From assembly GCF_003259955.1 (NCBI RefSeq), contig NZ_QLMK01000013.1, positions 1-64,000 of the forward strand: DNA of 64,000 nucleotides. Reading direction: 5' to 3'. A program made the translations under genes and the position numbers. Below are positions 55,507 to 64,000 of this stretch, piece by piece. The DNA comes from Falsochrobactrum ovis (GTDB taxonomy: Bacteria; Pseudomonadota; Alphaproteobacteria; Rhizobiales; Rhizobiaceae). How positions within the stretch are numbered: position 1 is the stretch's first letter; each line of letters opens with the position of its first letter. Under the pieces are notes generated by a model. That model saw nothing but the letters and a program-made list of their open reading frames with translations. It had not been told where the DNA came from and made no database searches.

Positions 55507-56781
55507 TTATTGGTTGAGATTGGGGATCACCTCCAGTTGCGTTGCAGGAAATTTACCAATTTGCAGGTCAGAACAGACAGGCAGATCTTTCGTCAGATCA
55601 GGTGCTTGTTTGGCGCCGAGCATCAATGATTGCACAGAAAACGCTCCGTTCTGGGCCTTTTCGATAAGAATACGAAGATAGCCGCTGGTTGAACGAATAT
55701 GTTCATAGCGCTGTAGCAAATAAGAGATGACGATTGCGGTCTGGAATTTCCCTAGATTTTGTAGAGCAAGCTCATAGAGTTTCGTATCAATTCCTATGAA
55801 ACAGCGTATCCGTGATGTAACTTCCGACAGATCCCGCCAATTTTTAATCGGCTTGGGAGCATAGGTTTCAACTTCTGGATAGGTTTGCAGGATGTGCTCG
55901 ATTGTTATGAGCCTATCTCGTTTTGACGATTTATGCTTTTCAAGCGGATTCGTTTCCTTTTCTGCAAAATCTGCAAAATTATATTCAGAAATAGAATCTG
56001 GTTTTGATTCATTTAGCTGCCGCTCAATATGAGATGCATTGGCGCTCATTTTTTGAGATTTTTCATTATTTTTCAATAGCTTATCTATAGAAAAGTGAAT
56101 TTCCATTAAATCCGCAATCAAGCGCTTTAGCTCGTCCTGCTCAGCACGACGCGGAATAGCATCTACTATGGATCGGAACGAAGCTTTAAGCTGTATCCAC
56201 TCACCGGGCAGATTTTCTTCAATTCCATATTGCAATAGTTTAGAAATATCCCGACGTAACAGCGTAAGCTGCTCGCGCAATTCACGCAAAGCAAGTTTCT
56301 CAGCTTTTACTTGCTCTGCTGCGGCTTCAATCTCAGTTGCTCTCGTCAGCAAAGGGGCCAGAGAAAAACCAAATGCAATGCGTAATTCGCCGCTTTTGCT
56401 CCGACGTGCATAACGTTTACCATTGGGGCTATCTTGTCGTGTGATCAAACCCGCTTCGACCAGCGCCGCAAGATGCCGACGTAAAGTAGCATCCGCCATG
56501 CCATGCGCTCGCAAGGAGAGTTGCTTATTGGATGGAAACACCACAAGCGGCACATGTGTGCTTAGATTGTTTTCAGGATGGAAGGAGAGCAGCGCGGAAA
56601 GGACCGCAAGAGTACGATCGCTCAGGCCAATAATGCTCTTGCCTTCACACAGCCAACGATAAAGCTGCCACTTATCTATGGCGATATCTTTGGCTGATTT
56701 CCTTGTTTTCTGATGGGCTGCCATCAAGGCGTGCGTCATCCTTTGACTGCCAAATGGCGTCAATCCAATATGAGACTGCAT
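55507..56781 (-). CDS. repC: Replication initiator RepC
   Basis: 424 residues from ATG 56781 (MQSHIGLTPFGSQRMTHALM), which has AGGTGA upstream; the frame extends 12 more codons. Typical repABC-family RepC: an N-terminal winged-helix half with DKWQLYRWLCEGKSIIGLSD and VVFPSNKQLSLRAHGMADAT, then a variable middle and a C-terminal half (GLITRQDSPNGKRYARRS precedes it). RepC binds an AT-rich origin inside its own gene. Expression is limited by the countertranscribed RNA in the repB-repC gap. Last gene of the repABC operon. Confidence 0.96.
   Translation of the reverse strand: MQSHIGLTPFGSQRMTHALMAAHQKTRKSAKDIAIDKWQLYRWLCEGKSIIGLSDRTLAVLSALLSFHPENNLSTHVPLVVFPSNKQLSLRAHGMADATLRRHLAALVEAGLITRQDSPNGKRYARRSKSGELRIAFGFSLAPLLTRATEIEAAAEQVKAEKLALRELREQLTLLRRDISKLLQYGIEENLPGEWIQLKASFRSIVDAIPRRAEQDELKRLIADLMEIHFSIDKLLKNNEKSQKMSANASHIERQLNESKPDSISEYNFADFAEKETNPLEKHKSSKRDRLITIEHILQTYPEVETYAPKPIKNWRDLSEVTSRIRCFIGIDTKLYELALQNLGKFQTAIVISYLLQRYEHIRSTSGYLRILIEKAQNGAFSVQSLMLGAKQAPDLTKDLPVCSDLQIGKFPATQLEVIPNLNQ
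55955..56110. other. Candidate origin (oriV) inside repC
   Basis: An AT-rich stretch in the middle of repC contains a tandem TCTGCAAAA TCTGCAAAA at about 55959-55977 and T/A runs to 56110. In characterised repABC plasmids the origin is in such a region of repC; assignment here is by analogy. Confidence 0.45.
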
Positions 56782-56841
56782 TTTTCTTTCACCTTTTTCT
56801 GGGCAAAAGAAATCCACCCGCCAAAATGACGCTGATTATAC

Positions 56842-56926
56842 TTGACACTGATTCGTGGATTTGCGATTCTCTAGCTGCTAAACCAATGAGAAGGGCTTCC
56901 ACGCGGCAACGTTTGGGGGCCTTTTT
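56842..56926 (+). ncRNA. Countertranscribed RNA (ctRNA) in the repB-repC gap
   Basis: Plus-strand promoter TTGACA (56842-56847), 17-base spacer, GATTCT (56865-56870), start near 56877. The RNA ends in an intrinsic terminator: AAGG-CTTCC (56891-56900, one bulged G) with GGGGGCCTT (56915-56923) and T-run. Predicted length is about 50 bases, within the known 42-65 range. It is antisense to the leader of repC and is expected to lower RepC synthesis and set copy number and incompatibility. Confidence 0.8.
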
Positions 56927-57036
56927 CTTTTGCTTTTTTCCTCTTCAAGCTTTGCAGATGACCATCACCTGCTTCTTTTGGCTTTATACTCGATCCTCAA
57001 AAGACGGGGATAAGTTTCCCTCATCTGAACGCTTAC

Positions 57037-58020
57037 TCACTCCTCGTCCTCTTTAAATGACGCATAAAGCGTATCCAGATTACGAGAAATCCATTGAGCA
57101 AAACGCGGCCCATTGGCAGATCCTATTGCCATGGTCGCAGTTCGGCTGGTTTGTTTAAAACTGATATTTACGCTTTTATCGGGAGCCACCCAGCTGGTCC
57201 CGGATTTTGCGGCAGACCTGGTCACCGGTCGTCTCTGTCGGCTGCCTTTGAGCTCCGTATAAAGCAATTCAAATCGCTGTGGGGATGAAGCTTCCCGGAA
57301 AACATCGCTCTCTGTGAGTTCTCTGGCCTCGTCTGCATTACCGGGTCTCTCTATGAGCTTGCGCAATTCCAACCAGCGATCACGACCCACCCCCTTGGCG
57401 GGCCCTATTGCCAGAAGCAAATCTTCCGGAATGCCACGTGGAATGGTCAGCATCTTTGAGAGAGTCTGATAATCGATCGTCAGCGCGGCCTGAATGGCTT
57501 CGCGCTCATAGCCGAGCTTCTCAAGCCGAGCAGCAAACAGTGCACGCTCAATAAAGCTTAGATTTGAACGCGCGGAGTTTTCCTGTCCTTGGCTGAGAAT
57601 ATGTTCTAGATCAGCTAGCGGTTTTACAACGGCCCGAACTTTTATACCAAGTTCCTGAGCAACACGAACCCGCCGGTGACCAAATACGATCATATATCGT
57701 CCGCTGGTCTGCGGATGGGGGCGAACTAAAATAGGGCTATCCTGCCCTCTTTCCCGAATGGCGGCTAATAGCTGTTGGTAATCATCATCATTTTTATCCG
57801 GCAAACGATCTGTGATGAATGAAGCATCCAGATCCGCCGGATCAAGTTCAATGATGGTTTCGCCTTCAAGCTGCTGAGAAGCCTGTCTCGCCAGCTCATC
57901 AATAGAGGCAGATAGGGATTTCGCGGCACCGAAACGACGTGACACAGCTTCACCGGGAGCGGGCATTTTATCCCCTGCCTCCGGCTTCATCACGCTTTTA
58001 AAGATATTCTTCCGTGCCAT
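57037..58020 (-). CDS. repB: Partitioning protein RepB (ParB family)
   Basis: 327 residues. The N-terminal arginine-finger region is present (residues about 1-60), the ParB nuclease-like domain contains GQDSPILVRPHPQTSGRYMI and VFGHRRVRVAQELG, then NLSFIERALFAARLEKLG and the HTH TIDYQTLSKMLTIPRGIPED. It binds parS and works with RepA in segregation. It follows repA with 63 bases between; the parS-like element lies in that gap. Confidence 0.96.
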   Translation of the reverse strand: MARKNIFKSVMKPEAGDKMPAPGEAVSRRFGAAKSLSASIDELARQASQQLEGETIIELDPADLDASFITDRLPDKNDDDYQQLLAAIRERGQDSPILVRPHPQTSGRYMIVFGHRRVRVAQELGIKVRAVVKPLADLEHILSQGQENSARSNLSFIERALFAARLEKLGYEREAIQAALTIDYQTLSKMLTIPRGIPEDLLLAIGPAKGVGRDRWLELRKLIERPGNADEARELTESDVFREASSPQRFELLYTELKGSRQRRPVTRSAAKSGTSWVAPDKSVNISFKQTSRTATMAIGSANGPRFAQWISRNLDTLYASFKEDEE

Positions 58021-58072
58021 TTTAAGTCCTCAAACCAGCTATTGCGCTGATTTCATTCCAGAATTTACGTTT

Positions 58073-58087
58073 TAGACTGCCGTCTAC
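58073..58087. repeat. parS-like element, copy 1
   Basis: TAGACTGCCGTCTAC: inverted repeat TAGAC-TGCC-GTCTA. The identical 15-mer is at 59470-59484. It matches the GTTNNCNGCNNNNAAC consensus of repABC parS at the central C, GC and final AC, but not at the outer GTT/AA. It overlaps the repA stop, a known position for parS in this plasmid family. Confidence 0.6.
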
Positions 58088-59277
58088 CTTCCCCAGGCTG
58101 CATGTATCAGCCCTCTGATTTCAGTATTCACTGCCTCCATTGCGTCCATAGCGCGGTCATAGGTGGCGCGGTTCATTGATGAACGCTCAATTTCATAGAG
58201 AGTTTGTTTGGTCAGACCAGCGTCGGAAATAGCGGTCGATTTAAGCATGGGATTTTGCAGCATATGCGATGCGAGCATGCTTTGCATAAAGCCCATCATC
58301 TGTGCTTGCGGAATATCCGTCGGCTCATAACGGGTGACCAAATAGCGGAACCAATCAAGATGAACCGCTCCGCCGGCTTGACGAACCGTCTTAAGAATAT
58401 CACCGAGCATGAGCAGAAATTGCGACATGGACATGAGATCCAACATCTGCGGATGAACGGTGATCAAAACGGAAGTGGTTGCGGATAATGCAGTTAGAGT
58501 GAGATAGCCCAATTGCGGCGGACAATCGATCACCACCACATCATAATCCGCATCAACCTCTGCAAGAACGCGCGCAATGCGGTTCCAAAAACTACGGCCC
58601 TCGCCGCCATTCTGCATCGCAAGCGGCGTATCATATTCATATTCCTGCAATTCCAACATTGCAGGGATAATGTCGAGACCTGGAAAATTCGTACGGCGAA
58701 TTACATCACGGATCGGCTTGCGCTGGTCGTCATAGCGTATGGCCTCATAAAGCGATGGATATTCATCAAGCTCCGGCTGAATGCCATGCAGCGCGGAAAG
58801 CGACGCTTGCGGGTCGAGATCAATTGCCAGAACTCTATGACCAGTCAAAGCCAGATGTTGCGCTAAATGGGCAGCCGTAGTTGTCTTGCCAGATCCGCCC
58901 TTAAAATTGACCACGCCAATGACCTGGAGCTTTTCATCTCCTCTTCGATGCGGAACGTAGCGCTTAACATCGGCTCGACCATTTTGGTCGAGCCAATGGC
59001 GCAATTCCTGTATTTGCTCAATTGTATAAGCGCGACGACCGCCCGAAAGAATGATCGGCTCAACCCCCTTGCCTTCGAGGTGGAGCTTCTTCAAATTGCT
59101 CGGTGACACACCAAGGAAGTAAGCCGCTTCGGCCATAGAAAATTGTCGCAAGTTTTTGCGAGCATCTGGCGGAAAATTTTCATGGCGCAGCAAATTGAGC
59201 TTGTGAGATATTTCTCTCCCTTGCATCAATATAGTGTCGTCAAACGACATCGCTGCTGGCTGACTTACGCTATTCAT
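58084..59277 (-). CDS. repA: Partitioning ATPase and autorepressor RepA (ParA family)
   Basis: 397 residues. An N-terminal HTH (MAEAAYFLGVSPSNLKKLHL) precedes the ParA ATPase: deviant Walker A GVVNFKGGSGKTTTAAHLAQ, Walker A' VLAIDLDPQAS, Walker B VVIDCPPQLGYLTL. RepA represses the operon with RepB and moves the replicon to daughter cells. First gene of repABC. The inverted repeats just upstream (59293-59333) are likely its operator. Confidence 0.97.
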   Translation of the reverse strand: MNSVSQPAAMSFDDTILMQGREISHKLNLLRHENFPPDARKNLRQFSMAEAAYFLGVSPSNLKKLHLEGKGVEPIILSGGRRAYTIEQIQELRHWLDQNGRADVKRYVPHRRGDEKLQVIGVVNFKGGSGKTTTAAHLAQHLALTGHRVLAIDLDPQASLSALHGIQPELDEYPSLYEAIRYDDQRKPIRDVIRRTNFPGLDIIPAMLELQEYEYDTPLAMQNGGEGRSFWNRIARVLAEVDADYDVVVIDCPPQLGYLTLTALSATTSVLITVHPQMLDLMSMSQFLLMLGDILKTVRQAGGAVHLDWFRYLVTRYEPTDIPQAQMMGFMQSMLASHMLQNPMLKSTAISDAGLTKQTLYEIERSSMNRATYDRAMDAMEAVNTEIRGLIHAAWGR

Positions 59278-59292
59278 CGGTATAGGACCCCT

Positions 59293-59333
59293 AATGACGG
59301 CATTAAACGAAATACCGTCCGAATACCGTCATT
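59293..59333. promoter_or_regulatory. Inverted and direct repeats upstream of repA
   Basis: AATGACGGCATT (59293-59304) is inverted as AATACCGTCATT (59322-59333), 11 of 12 matching. AATACCGTC is also directly repeated at 59311-59319 and 59322-59330. The cluster lies 16 bases from the repA start, where RepA/RepB autorepression sites occur. Confidence 0.65.
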
Positions 59334-59469
59334 ATGTCCGATTCTTATTTTGTCGCAAGGGGTATGGTTAATAAAGGGTTGTCGCTCCGGAAATCAATGC
59401 ACCGGGCCGGGGAGGGGAACTCGAGTGACTATCTCTTATCTAATTGATTTATATGATAAAAAACAGAAA

Positions 59470-59484
59470 TAGACTGCCGTCTAC
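59470..59484. repeat. parS-like element, copy 2
   Basis: Same 15-mer as at 58073-58087, about 190 bases upstream of repA. The repetition of an identical 15-mer flanking repA is unlikely by chance and supports a RepB binding site. Confidence 0.6.
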
Positions 59485-60470
59485 AGCTTTCTTCTTTTAG
59501 ATGGTTTTGGTGTCAACAGGTTTTATAAAGGCATTGGCGAGGCTTTTTACTCCGGTGCGAGAGAATCAGTGGTTGTCTGTTAAAATAAGAAAGCGACAGA
59601 GCTTTGGAAGTAATACCGGGCTTGGAACAGTAGGTTCATAGGGATATCACCGGACAACCGCTTCGAAGAAATTAGTGAGCGGAAGCAGTGACACTGTCAG
59701 CCGCAGGTCCAATTGTGCTGACGCAAAGATTGATCACTGTATGGAGCTATGAAGCCTCGGCGAGTTTTTTATTCGTTCCACTGGCATAATGCAGTATTAA
59801 AGTGATGTAGTCGCTTTTGAGACAAAACTATTGAGGGGGCTTCCGGGGTAGGGCAGGCGCCGAGAAATATCATTCTTCGGCTGGACTTTCTTAACGAATT
59901 TCGGTTATAAAGATATATCTCACCTGCCGAATGCAAAGGCTCATATCGAGCGGCTTTCCAGAGTAAAATTCCAAACTACATGCTGCCGATGTAGCTAAAC
60001 AAAAGTCTGTGTTTTGTTTAGTTGAGCGCAAAATCTTGCGTGGATTTGCATAGTTCCCGTGTTTCCCTAAAGGTGGGCCACAGACCCTGAAAGTCCAGTA
60101 AGGTCGCCCGATTCTGCTGACAAGCTTTCATGCTTTTTCGGCTATGTTAATGCCTATGGATTATTAGCTCGGTCAGGTCGATATCCCTTTCGGTCAGTTT
60201 AAATAGGTCCGGTTTGTCCAGGGCTAATGAATAGACAACGGAGCCCGGACCCGGTTTTTACCTCAGCTCTGCGTTGTGCCAACGCTTTTTCGCTTCTCTC
60301 TCGCGCGATGCTTTTGTCTCGTCTCCTATCGGAGAGGGCGGAACTAAGCGTTGCCTTCTTTTGATCCCCGTTCACGAGCTGTTTTCTGCAGGGTCAGTCC
60401 CACTGGCAGGGTTTTCAGTATTTTTCTTGGCAAGAGAAAATAAGATCAAATTGCATTCCCGCTATTTTTC
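59485..60470. other. 1-kb gene-free region between repA and the RHS gene
   Basis: No convincing gene on either strand; the 103-codon plus frame at 60274-60585 is a shadow of the RHS gene start. At 60206-60259 there is a terminator-like structure: GGTCCGG (60206-60212) with CCGGACC (60245-60251), followed by GG and five T. A second stem, GGGCT (60221-60225) with AGCCC (60242-60246), competes for the same bases. The long leader may be regulatory. Confidence 0.4.
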
Positions 60471-60482
60471 AAAGGAAATTTT

Positions 60483-63400
60483 ATGTCCAGTGGCAGCACT
60501 TATTCTCAAAGCTCCAGCAATTTTTCGGACTCGATGCATGGAGGTGTTGATCAGCGAACGGGCGTATATACTGCCTCGCTCATGATCGCTCATCTTAAAG
60601 CCAACGGAGGGGCCGGGCCCTCGCTACCGTTGTCCCTTAGCTACGACCCGTCGAATAATATCAATATGGGTTTTGGTAATGGTTGGGGCATGGCTTGGCC
60701 GCGTTATCAACAATCCGACGGCACAGTCGTATTCGCCATGGGCGATAAATATCAGTCCAGGACGTTAAGTGGCGAGATCAGCCTAGCAGATCAAAAGATC
60801 GTCAATGCTAAAGCTTCCTACAACAGTGCCGAATTTGGTGGTCAAGGGTATCAATTTCAGCAACGCAAGGGCGAAATTTACGTGCTTGATCAGATGGCCC
60901 AATATGGACACTGGGTTCCATCAAGAATTATTGGCGCGCATGGTCTCGGGGTAACATTAGCTTGGGATGGTACTGGGCGGCTGCTTAGCATCTCAGATGA
61001 AGTGCCTGACGAAACCGGGCAGTGCCCTGTTTTGGTCAGCTTCGATTATAATGGAGATTCCGGGGGAACGATCACCCTTTGGCCGGACACTAACGTGGAA
61101 CGGAAGATCAGTCTCATCTGTAGAAATGGGTATTTGGAAACCGTGCAAGTTGCAGACCTGCAATGGAACATGACCTACGACCACACTATTCAGTCGTTCG
61201 GAAATTTTCCGCTATCTGAGCTTGAATTTCCTAGCGGCTCTAAAGAAACCGTTTTTTACACCAATGACGGAGAGGGCCATAAGTTTCCCAGCTGTGCACC
61301 GCAAAGAAACGCTAGCGTCCCCTACGTCGCTCGCTATAAAAAGCAAGTTAACGGGATCAAAACTGATCGTATCATAACTTATAAATTTTCCGATGAGAAT
61401 TATCTCGGCTTCAATAGTGATATGTCTCAATGGGAAAGTGATAAGGATAATCTGTACGACGTTGAAGATAGTTATAGATATAGTTCAACTGTCACACGCA
61501 CCGACGATGATGGTACGAAAGTAGTTACTACCAACGTTTATAATAAATTCCATTTGCTCGTCACGCAGACGACTAAAAAGAACAACAATACCAGCATAAC
61601 TAATCACACATATGCCTTGGAACGCGGTGGCTTTAAGGCCCAGCCAGCTCACTTTCAATCTCCTATAAAAACAGAATCGACTTTTACCGACGAAACCGGT
61701 ACGCAATCATATTCCACCAAGAATGAATATGATGAACACGCAAACAAGATCCGGACGGTATATCCTGACGGCACCGTGGAAGCCTGGGAGTATTATCCAG
61801 CGGACGGCAGTGATCCCGATTGCCCCGCAGCACATCTTGGCGTGAAAACATACCTTAAATCACATACCATCACTCCTCCAAGCCGACCGGATGCGCCACA
61901 GGCACCGATCCGCAAAACCGTAAGTAAATATTCGCCAATCTATTGGAATGAAACACAGGCGAGATATGGGATTGTTCCCTCTAGGGGCGAAACCTATTCT
62001 GACGATGTATTAGTTCGTAGCTCGGACGTAGAATATTACTTTTCGCCGAAGAATTATTTCCACGGTATGGTAAAGTCCCACGTCACTACAGTTTATGACG
62101 AAGATCAGAACGGATATCCTACTAAAGTTTCTATGAAATATGCCATTAAGGACGGCGAGATTTCCATTAATACTACTACAAAAAGCTATGATAATCTTTC
62201 TCACAACACTGAAGCTATTAGCTGTGCCTACACAGGCAGTGCGTTACGACGAAAGAATACGCTAGGCAATGTAGAAACGTTTAGTTACGATTCAATCGGA
62301 CGTATTCTTTCACACACTATTTGCGCAGACGGCCAGCGTTATGAACATACGAAAAAGTTTGCTTACAATTTGGAAACTCTAGATGACAATAATAGTTATC
62401 GCACGGTAACCATTACCAATCCACAGAAGGTCGTTTCCAAACAAATTATGAATGGTGAAGGAAACCTCTTGAGCGAAACCACACAGGTAGGTGGTTTAGA
62501 GCAGAAGCTGCTTGAGCGCAATTTCGATAATCGGGGCCGCCTGACATCGGTTATGATGATGGACTATCTTGGTCCTGATGGGATCAGTTTAGAGAATGGC
62601 GATATAACGCCGATTGAGCAGTCAGATTCGGTCGTCTCTAATTTAAGAACGCTGTCCTATGACGATTGGGAGCAACAAGATCAATACAAGCTTCAAAGTG
62701 GCGCGCAAGTTGTTCAGAAATACAATCCGATTGACATAAGTACTGTTCAACGTATTGGGGAGGAAGGAGTTAACGGCACGCGGCTTACTTCATTTGACGA
62801 TGCTTATCATCCTCGTCATATTCAAATGGTGGATGAACAGGGCAATGTTAAAGCAAAAGAGACTGTTATCTATGACGGTGCATCGCGGCTCTCCTCTCAC
62901 ACTAATGCCCTCGGACAGACTACAAAATTTGTTTATGACAGATTTGATCGACTTACCCAGACGACCTATCCGGACGGGATGGTCGAAACCAGGGAATACT
63001 TTCCTCATCGCAGCGATAATCAGATAGCTTCGATTACAGTCAATGGGACAATTATTGCTAGCCAGACTGTCGACGGTTTCGGAAGGGTGCTTAGTCGAAC
63101 GGTCGGGGGAAGAAATTATACCTTCGCCTATCAAAACGACTCAGCAAGCAAACCATCGAAGGTTACTCTTCCAGACGGAAAGGTCCTTACATATGATCGC
63201 ATTCCTCAGCTGGGAGAGGCTCCTCGTAGGGTTACTGCCTCGGACGGGAGTTATCGGACGTTTGCGTATGATCCTCTAACAGCACTGCCCACTAGGATCG
63301 CTCAGTCCACGCCGAACGGTGACAGGGACGCACTTGTTATTACGCTGACTTATACGCCTCGCGGCAAAGTAAAAACCAGAACTGTTCAAGATAGGATCGA

Positions 63401-64000
63401 TAATACTAGCCGACTTTTCTCATATGAATACTCAATCGGCGGCGCTCTGCTGAGTTACACGGATATTAACGGAACCACCAATATTACCTATGACCAGTTT
63501 GGACGTAAAGCATCGATTAAAAACGCCCGAACAAAGACTACGTTCAGTTACGGACCAAATAATATGCTCACCGGGTGGGAAACCGACAATGATGGAAGTA
63601 TAAACTCCGTAGAGATCGCATATGATGTCTTTAATCGTGTCGTCAACCGTACAATCTATGATCAACAAGCAGGTTTGGAACTGTCAATAGATATCGAATA
63701 TGATGATATTAACAGAATAAATAAGAAGACTACCACGAGCGACAGTATTGGTATCGATCTTGTCGAAAACTATACATATGATGAAGGGGGGAGGTTAAGT
63801 ACGGTTACTTATAGTGGTGACGGAGGCCCGAGCAACAGTTCAGGTACCCCGCTAGAGTCGATTAAATATGCTTATGACGAATTTGGCAACCTTACCAAGA
63901 AAAGTGAATCGCCTGGCTCTTCCGTCGAATATTTTTATGAAAATAGCGAAGCCCCCTATCAACTTACCTCGACGAGTAACGGAGAAAGTCTTTCTTACGA
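60483..64000 (+). CDS. RHS/YD-repeat protein (partial, runs off the window)
   Basis: A frame of 1172 codons is open from ATG 60483 to the window end without a stop. AAAGGA is at 60471-60476, 6 bases before ATG; an in-frame TAA at 60441 excludes a longer start. No signal peptide is seen. The N-terminus has the pattern of RHS-core proteins: GVDQRTGVYTASLMIAHLKA, then GPSLPLSLSYDPSNN, GFGNGWGMAWP. From about residue 600 come YD repeats such as FSYDSIGRILSHT, VIYDGASRLSSHTNALGQTT, FVYDRFDRLTQTTYPDG, ITYDQFGRKASI, YTYDEGGRLSTVTYSGDGG. Such proteins form a shell enclosing a C-terminal toxin or adhesin; the RHS core end and the toxin lie outside the window. AT-rich compared with core genes, suggesting recent acquisition. 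Confidence 0.9.
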   Translation, partial: MSSGSTYSQSSSNFSDSMHGGVDQRTGVYTASLMIAHLKANGGAGPSLPLSLSYDPSNNINMGFGNGWGMAWPRYQQSDGTVVFAMGDKYQSRTLSGEISLADQKIVNAKASYNSAEFGGQGYQFQQRKGEIYVLDQMAQYGHWVPSRIIGAHGLGVTLAWDGTGRLLSISDEVPDETGQCPVLVSFDYNGDSGGTITLWPDTNVERKISLICRNGYLETVQVADLQWNMTYDHTIQSFGNFPLSELEFPSGSKETVFYTNDGEGHKFPSCAPQRNASVPYVARYKKQVNGIKTDRIITYKFSDENYLGFNSDMSQWESDKDNLYDVEDSYRYSSTVTRTDDDGTKVVTTNVYNKFHLLVTQTTKKNNNTSITNHTYALERGGFKAQPAHFQSPIKTESTFTDETGTQSYSTKNEYDEHANKIRTVYPDGTVEAWEYYPADGSDPDCPAAHLGVKTYLKSHTITPPSRPDAPQAPIRKTVSKYSPIYWNETQARYGIVPSRGETYSDDVLVRSSDVEYYFSPKNYFHGMVKSHVTTVYDEDQNGYPTKVSMKYAIKDGEISINTTTKSYDNLSHNTEAISCAYTGSALRRKNTLGNVETFSYDSIGRILSHTICADGQRYEHTKKFAYNLETLDDNNSYRTVTITNPQKVVSKQIMNGEGNLLSETTQVGGLEQKLLERNFDNRGRLTSVMMMDYLGPDGISLENGDITPIEQSDSVVSNLRTLSYDDWEQQDQYKLQSGAQVVQKYNPIDISTVQRIGEEGVNGTRLTSFDDAYHPRHIQMVDEQGNVKAKETVIYDGASRLSSHTNALGQTTKFVYDRFDRLTQTTYPDGMVETREYFPHRSDNQIASITVNGTIIASQTVDGFGRVLSRTVGGRNYTFAYQNDSASKPSKVTLPDGKVLTYDRIPQLGEAPRRVTASDGSYRTFAYDPLTALPTRIAQSTPNGDRDALVITLTYTPRGKVKTRTVQDRIDNTSRLFSYEYSIGGALLSYTDINGTTNITYDQFGRKASIKNARTKTTFSYGPNNMLTGWETDNDGSINSVEIAYDVFNRVVNRTIYDQQAGLELSIDIEYDDINRINKKTTTSDSIGIDLVENYTYDEGGRLSTVTYSGDGGPSNSSGTPLESIKYAYDEFGNLTKKSESPGSSVEYFYENSEAPYQLTSTSNGESLSY

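Noticed and set aside
60274-60585. 103-codon plus-strand frame
   Set aside because: Overlaps the start of the RHS gene in another frame, has no RBS and no family features.
1-64000. CRISPR arrays, rRNA genes, prophage
   Set aside because: No regularly spaced repeats, no rRNA-like segments, no phage structural genes recognised.

Overview
This 64 kb window looks like part of a large secondary replicon (chromid) of an alphaproteobacterium of the order Hyphomicrobiales, most likely Brucellaceae or a close relative. The basis is the protein sequences, the order gatC-gatA / UPF0173 / ruvX / pyrB-pyrC / plsY / dprA / topA / rnr / DUF983 / NUDIX / MFS / rpmG / pleD / divK / DUF3572 / rnk, and a repABC locus on the same contiguous DNA. 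Housekeeping genes (pyrimidine synthesis, topoisomerase I, RNase R, ribosomal protein L33, the only tRNA-Cys seen here, GatCA) share a molecule with a plasmid-type replication system, which is the definition of a chromid. The exact genus cannot be fixed from sequence reading alone.

Layout. 0-2.2 kb: the tail of an IS5-type transposase and a phosphoglycerol-transferase/sulfatase-like gene cut by an in-frame amber codon. 2.3-24.7 kb: conserved core, including a pyrB plus pseudo-dihydroorotase operon, topA-rnr-DUF983 and the PleD/DivK cell-cycle signalling pair; the first PleD receiver has lost its phospho-acceptor Asp. 24.8 kb: tRNA-Cys(GCA). 25-34 kb: an accessory, stress-flavoured stretch with MgtC-like, DUF2171, DUF982, LprI-like and SDR genes, several very short proteins, and a Ku-LigD end-joining operon.

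34-42 kb: a catabolic module with a fold-type III PLP enzyme of the D-threonine aldolase/D-serine dehydratase family, a fold-type II threonine-dehydratase-like enzyme, an M20 amidohydrolase, a LacI-type regulator and a polar amino-acid ABC transporter. Two near-identical operators place both transcription units under one regulator. 42-45 kb: a DUF2233 glycosidase, small exported proteins and a NadQ/NrtR-like regulator. 45-55 kb: xylR-xylB-xylA, facing a ribose-type sugar ABC operon that also encodes a sugar isomerase and an oxidoreductase. A 13-bp element shared by both promoters suggests one regulator controls both. Both ABC operons are preceded by a short leader ORF with an excellent Shine-Dalgarno that overlaps the first structural gene.

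55.5-59.5 kb: repA-repB-repC (minus strand) with a countertranscribed RNA in the repB-repC gap, inverted repeats upstream of repA and two copies of a parS-like 15-mer. 60.5 kb to the window end: one uninterrupted reading frame of at least 1172 codons for an RHS/YD-repeat protein. It runs off the edge, and its effector end lies outside the window. It is the strongest candidate for an undescribed system here.
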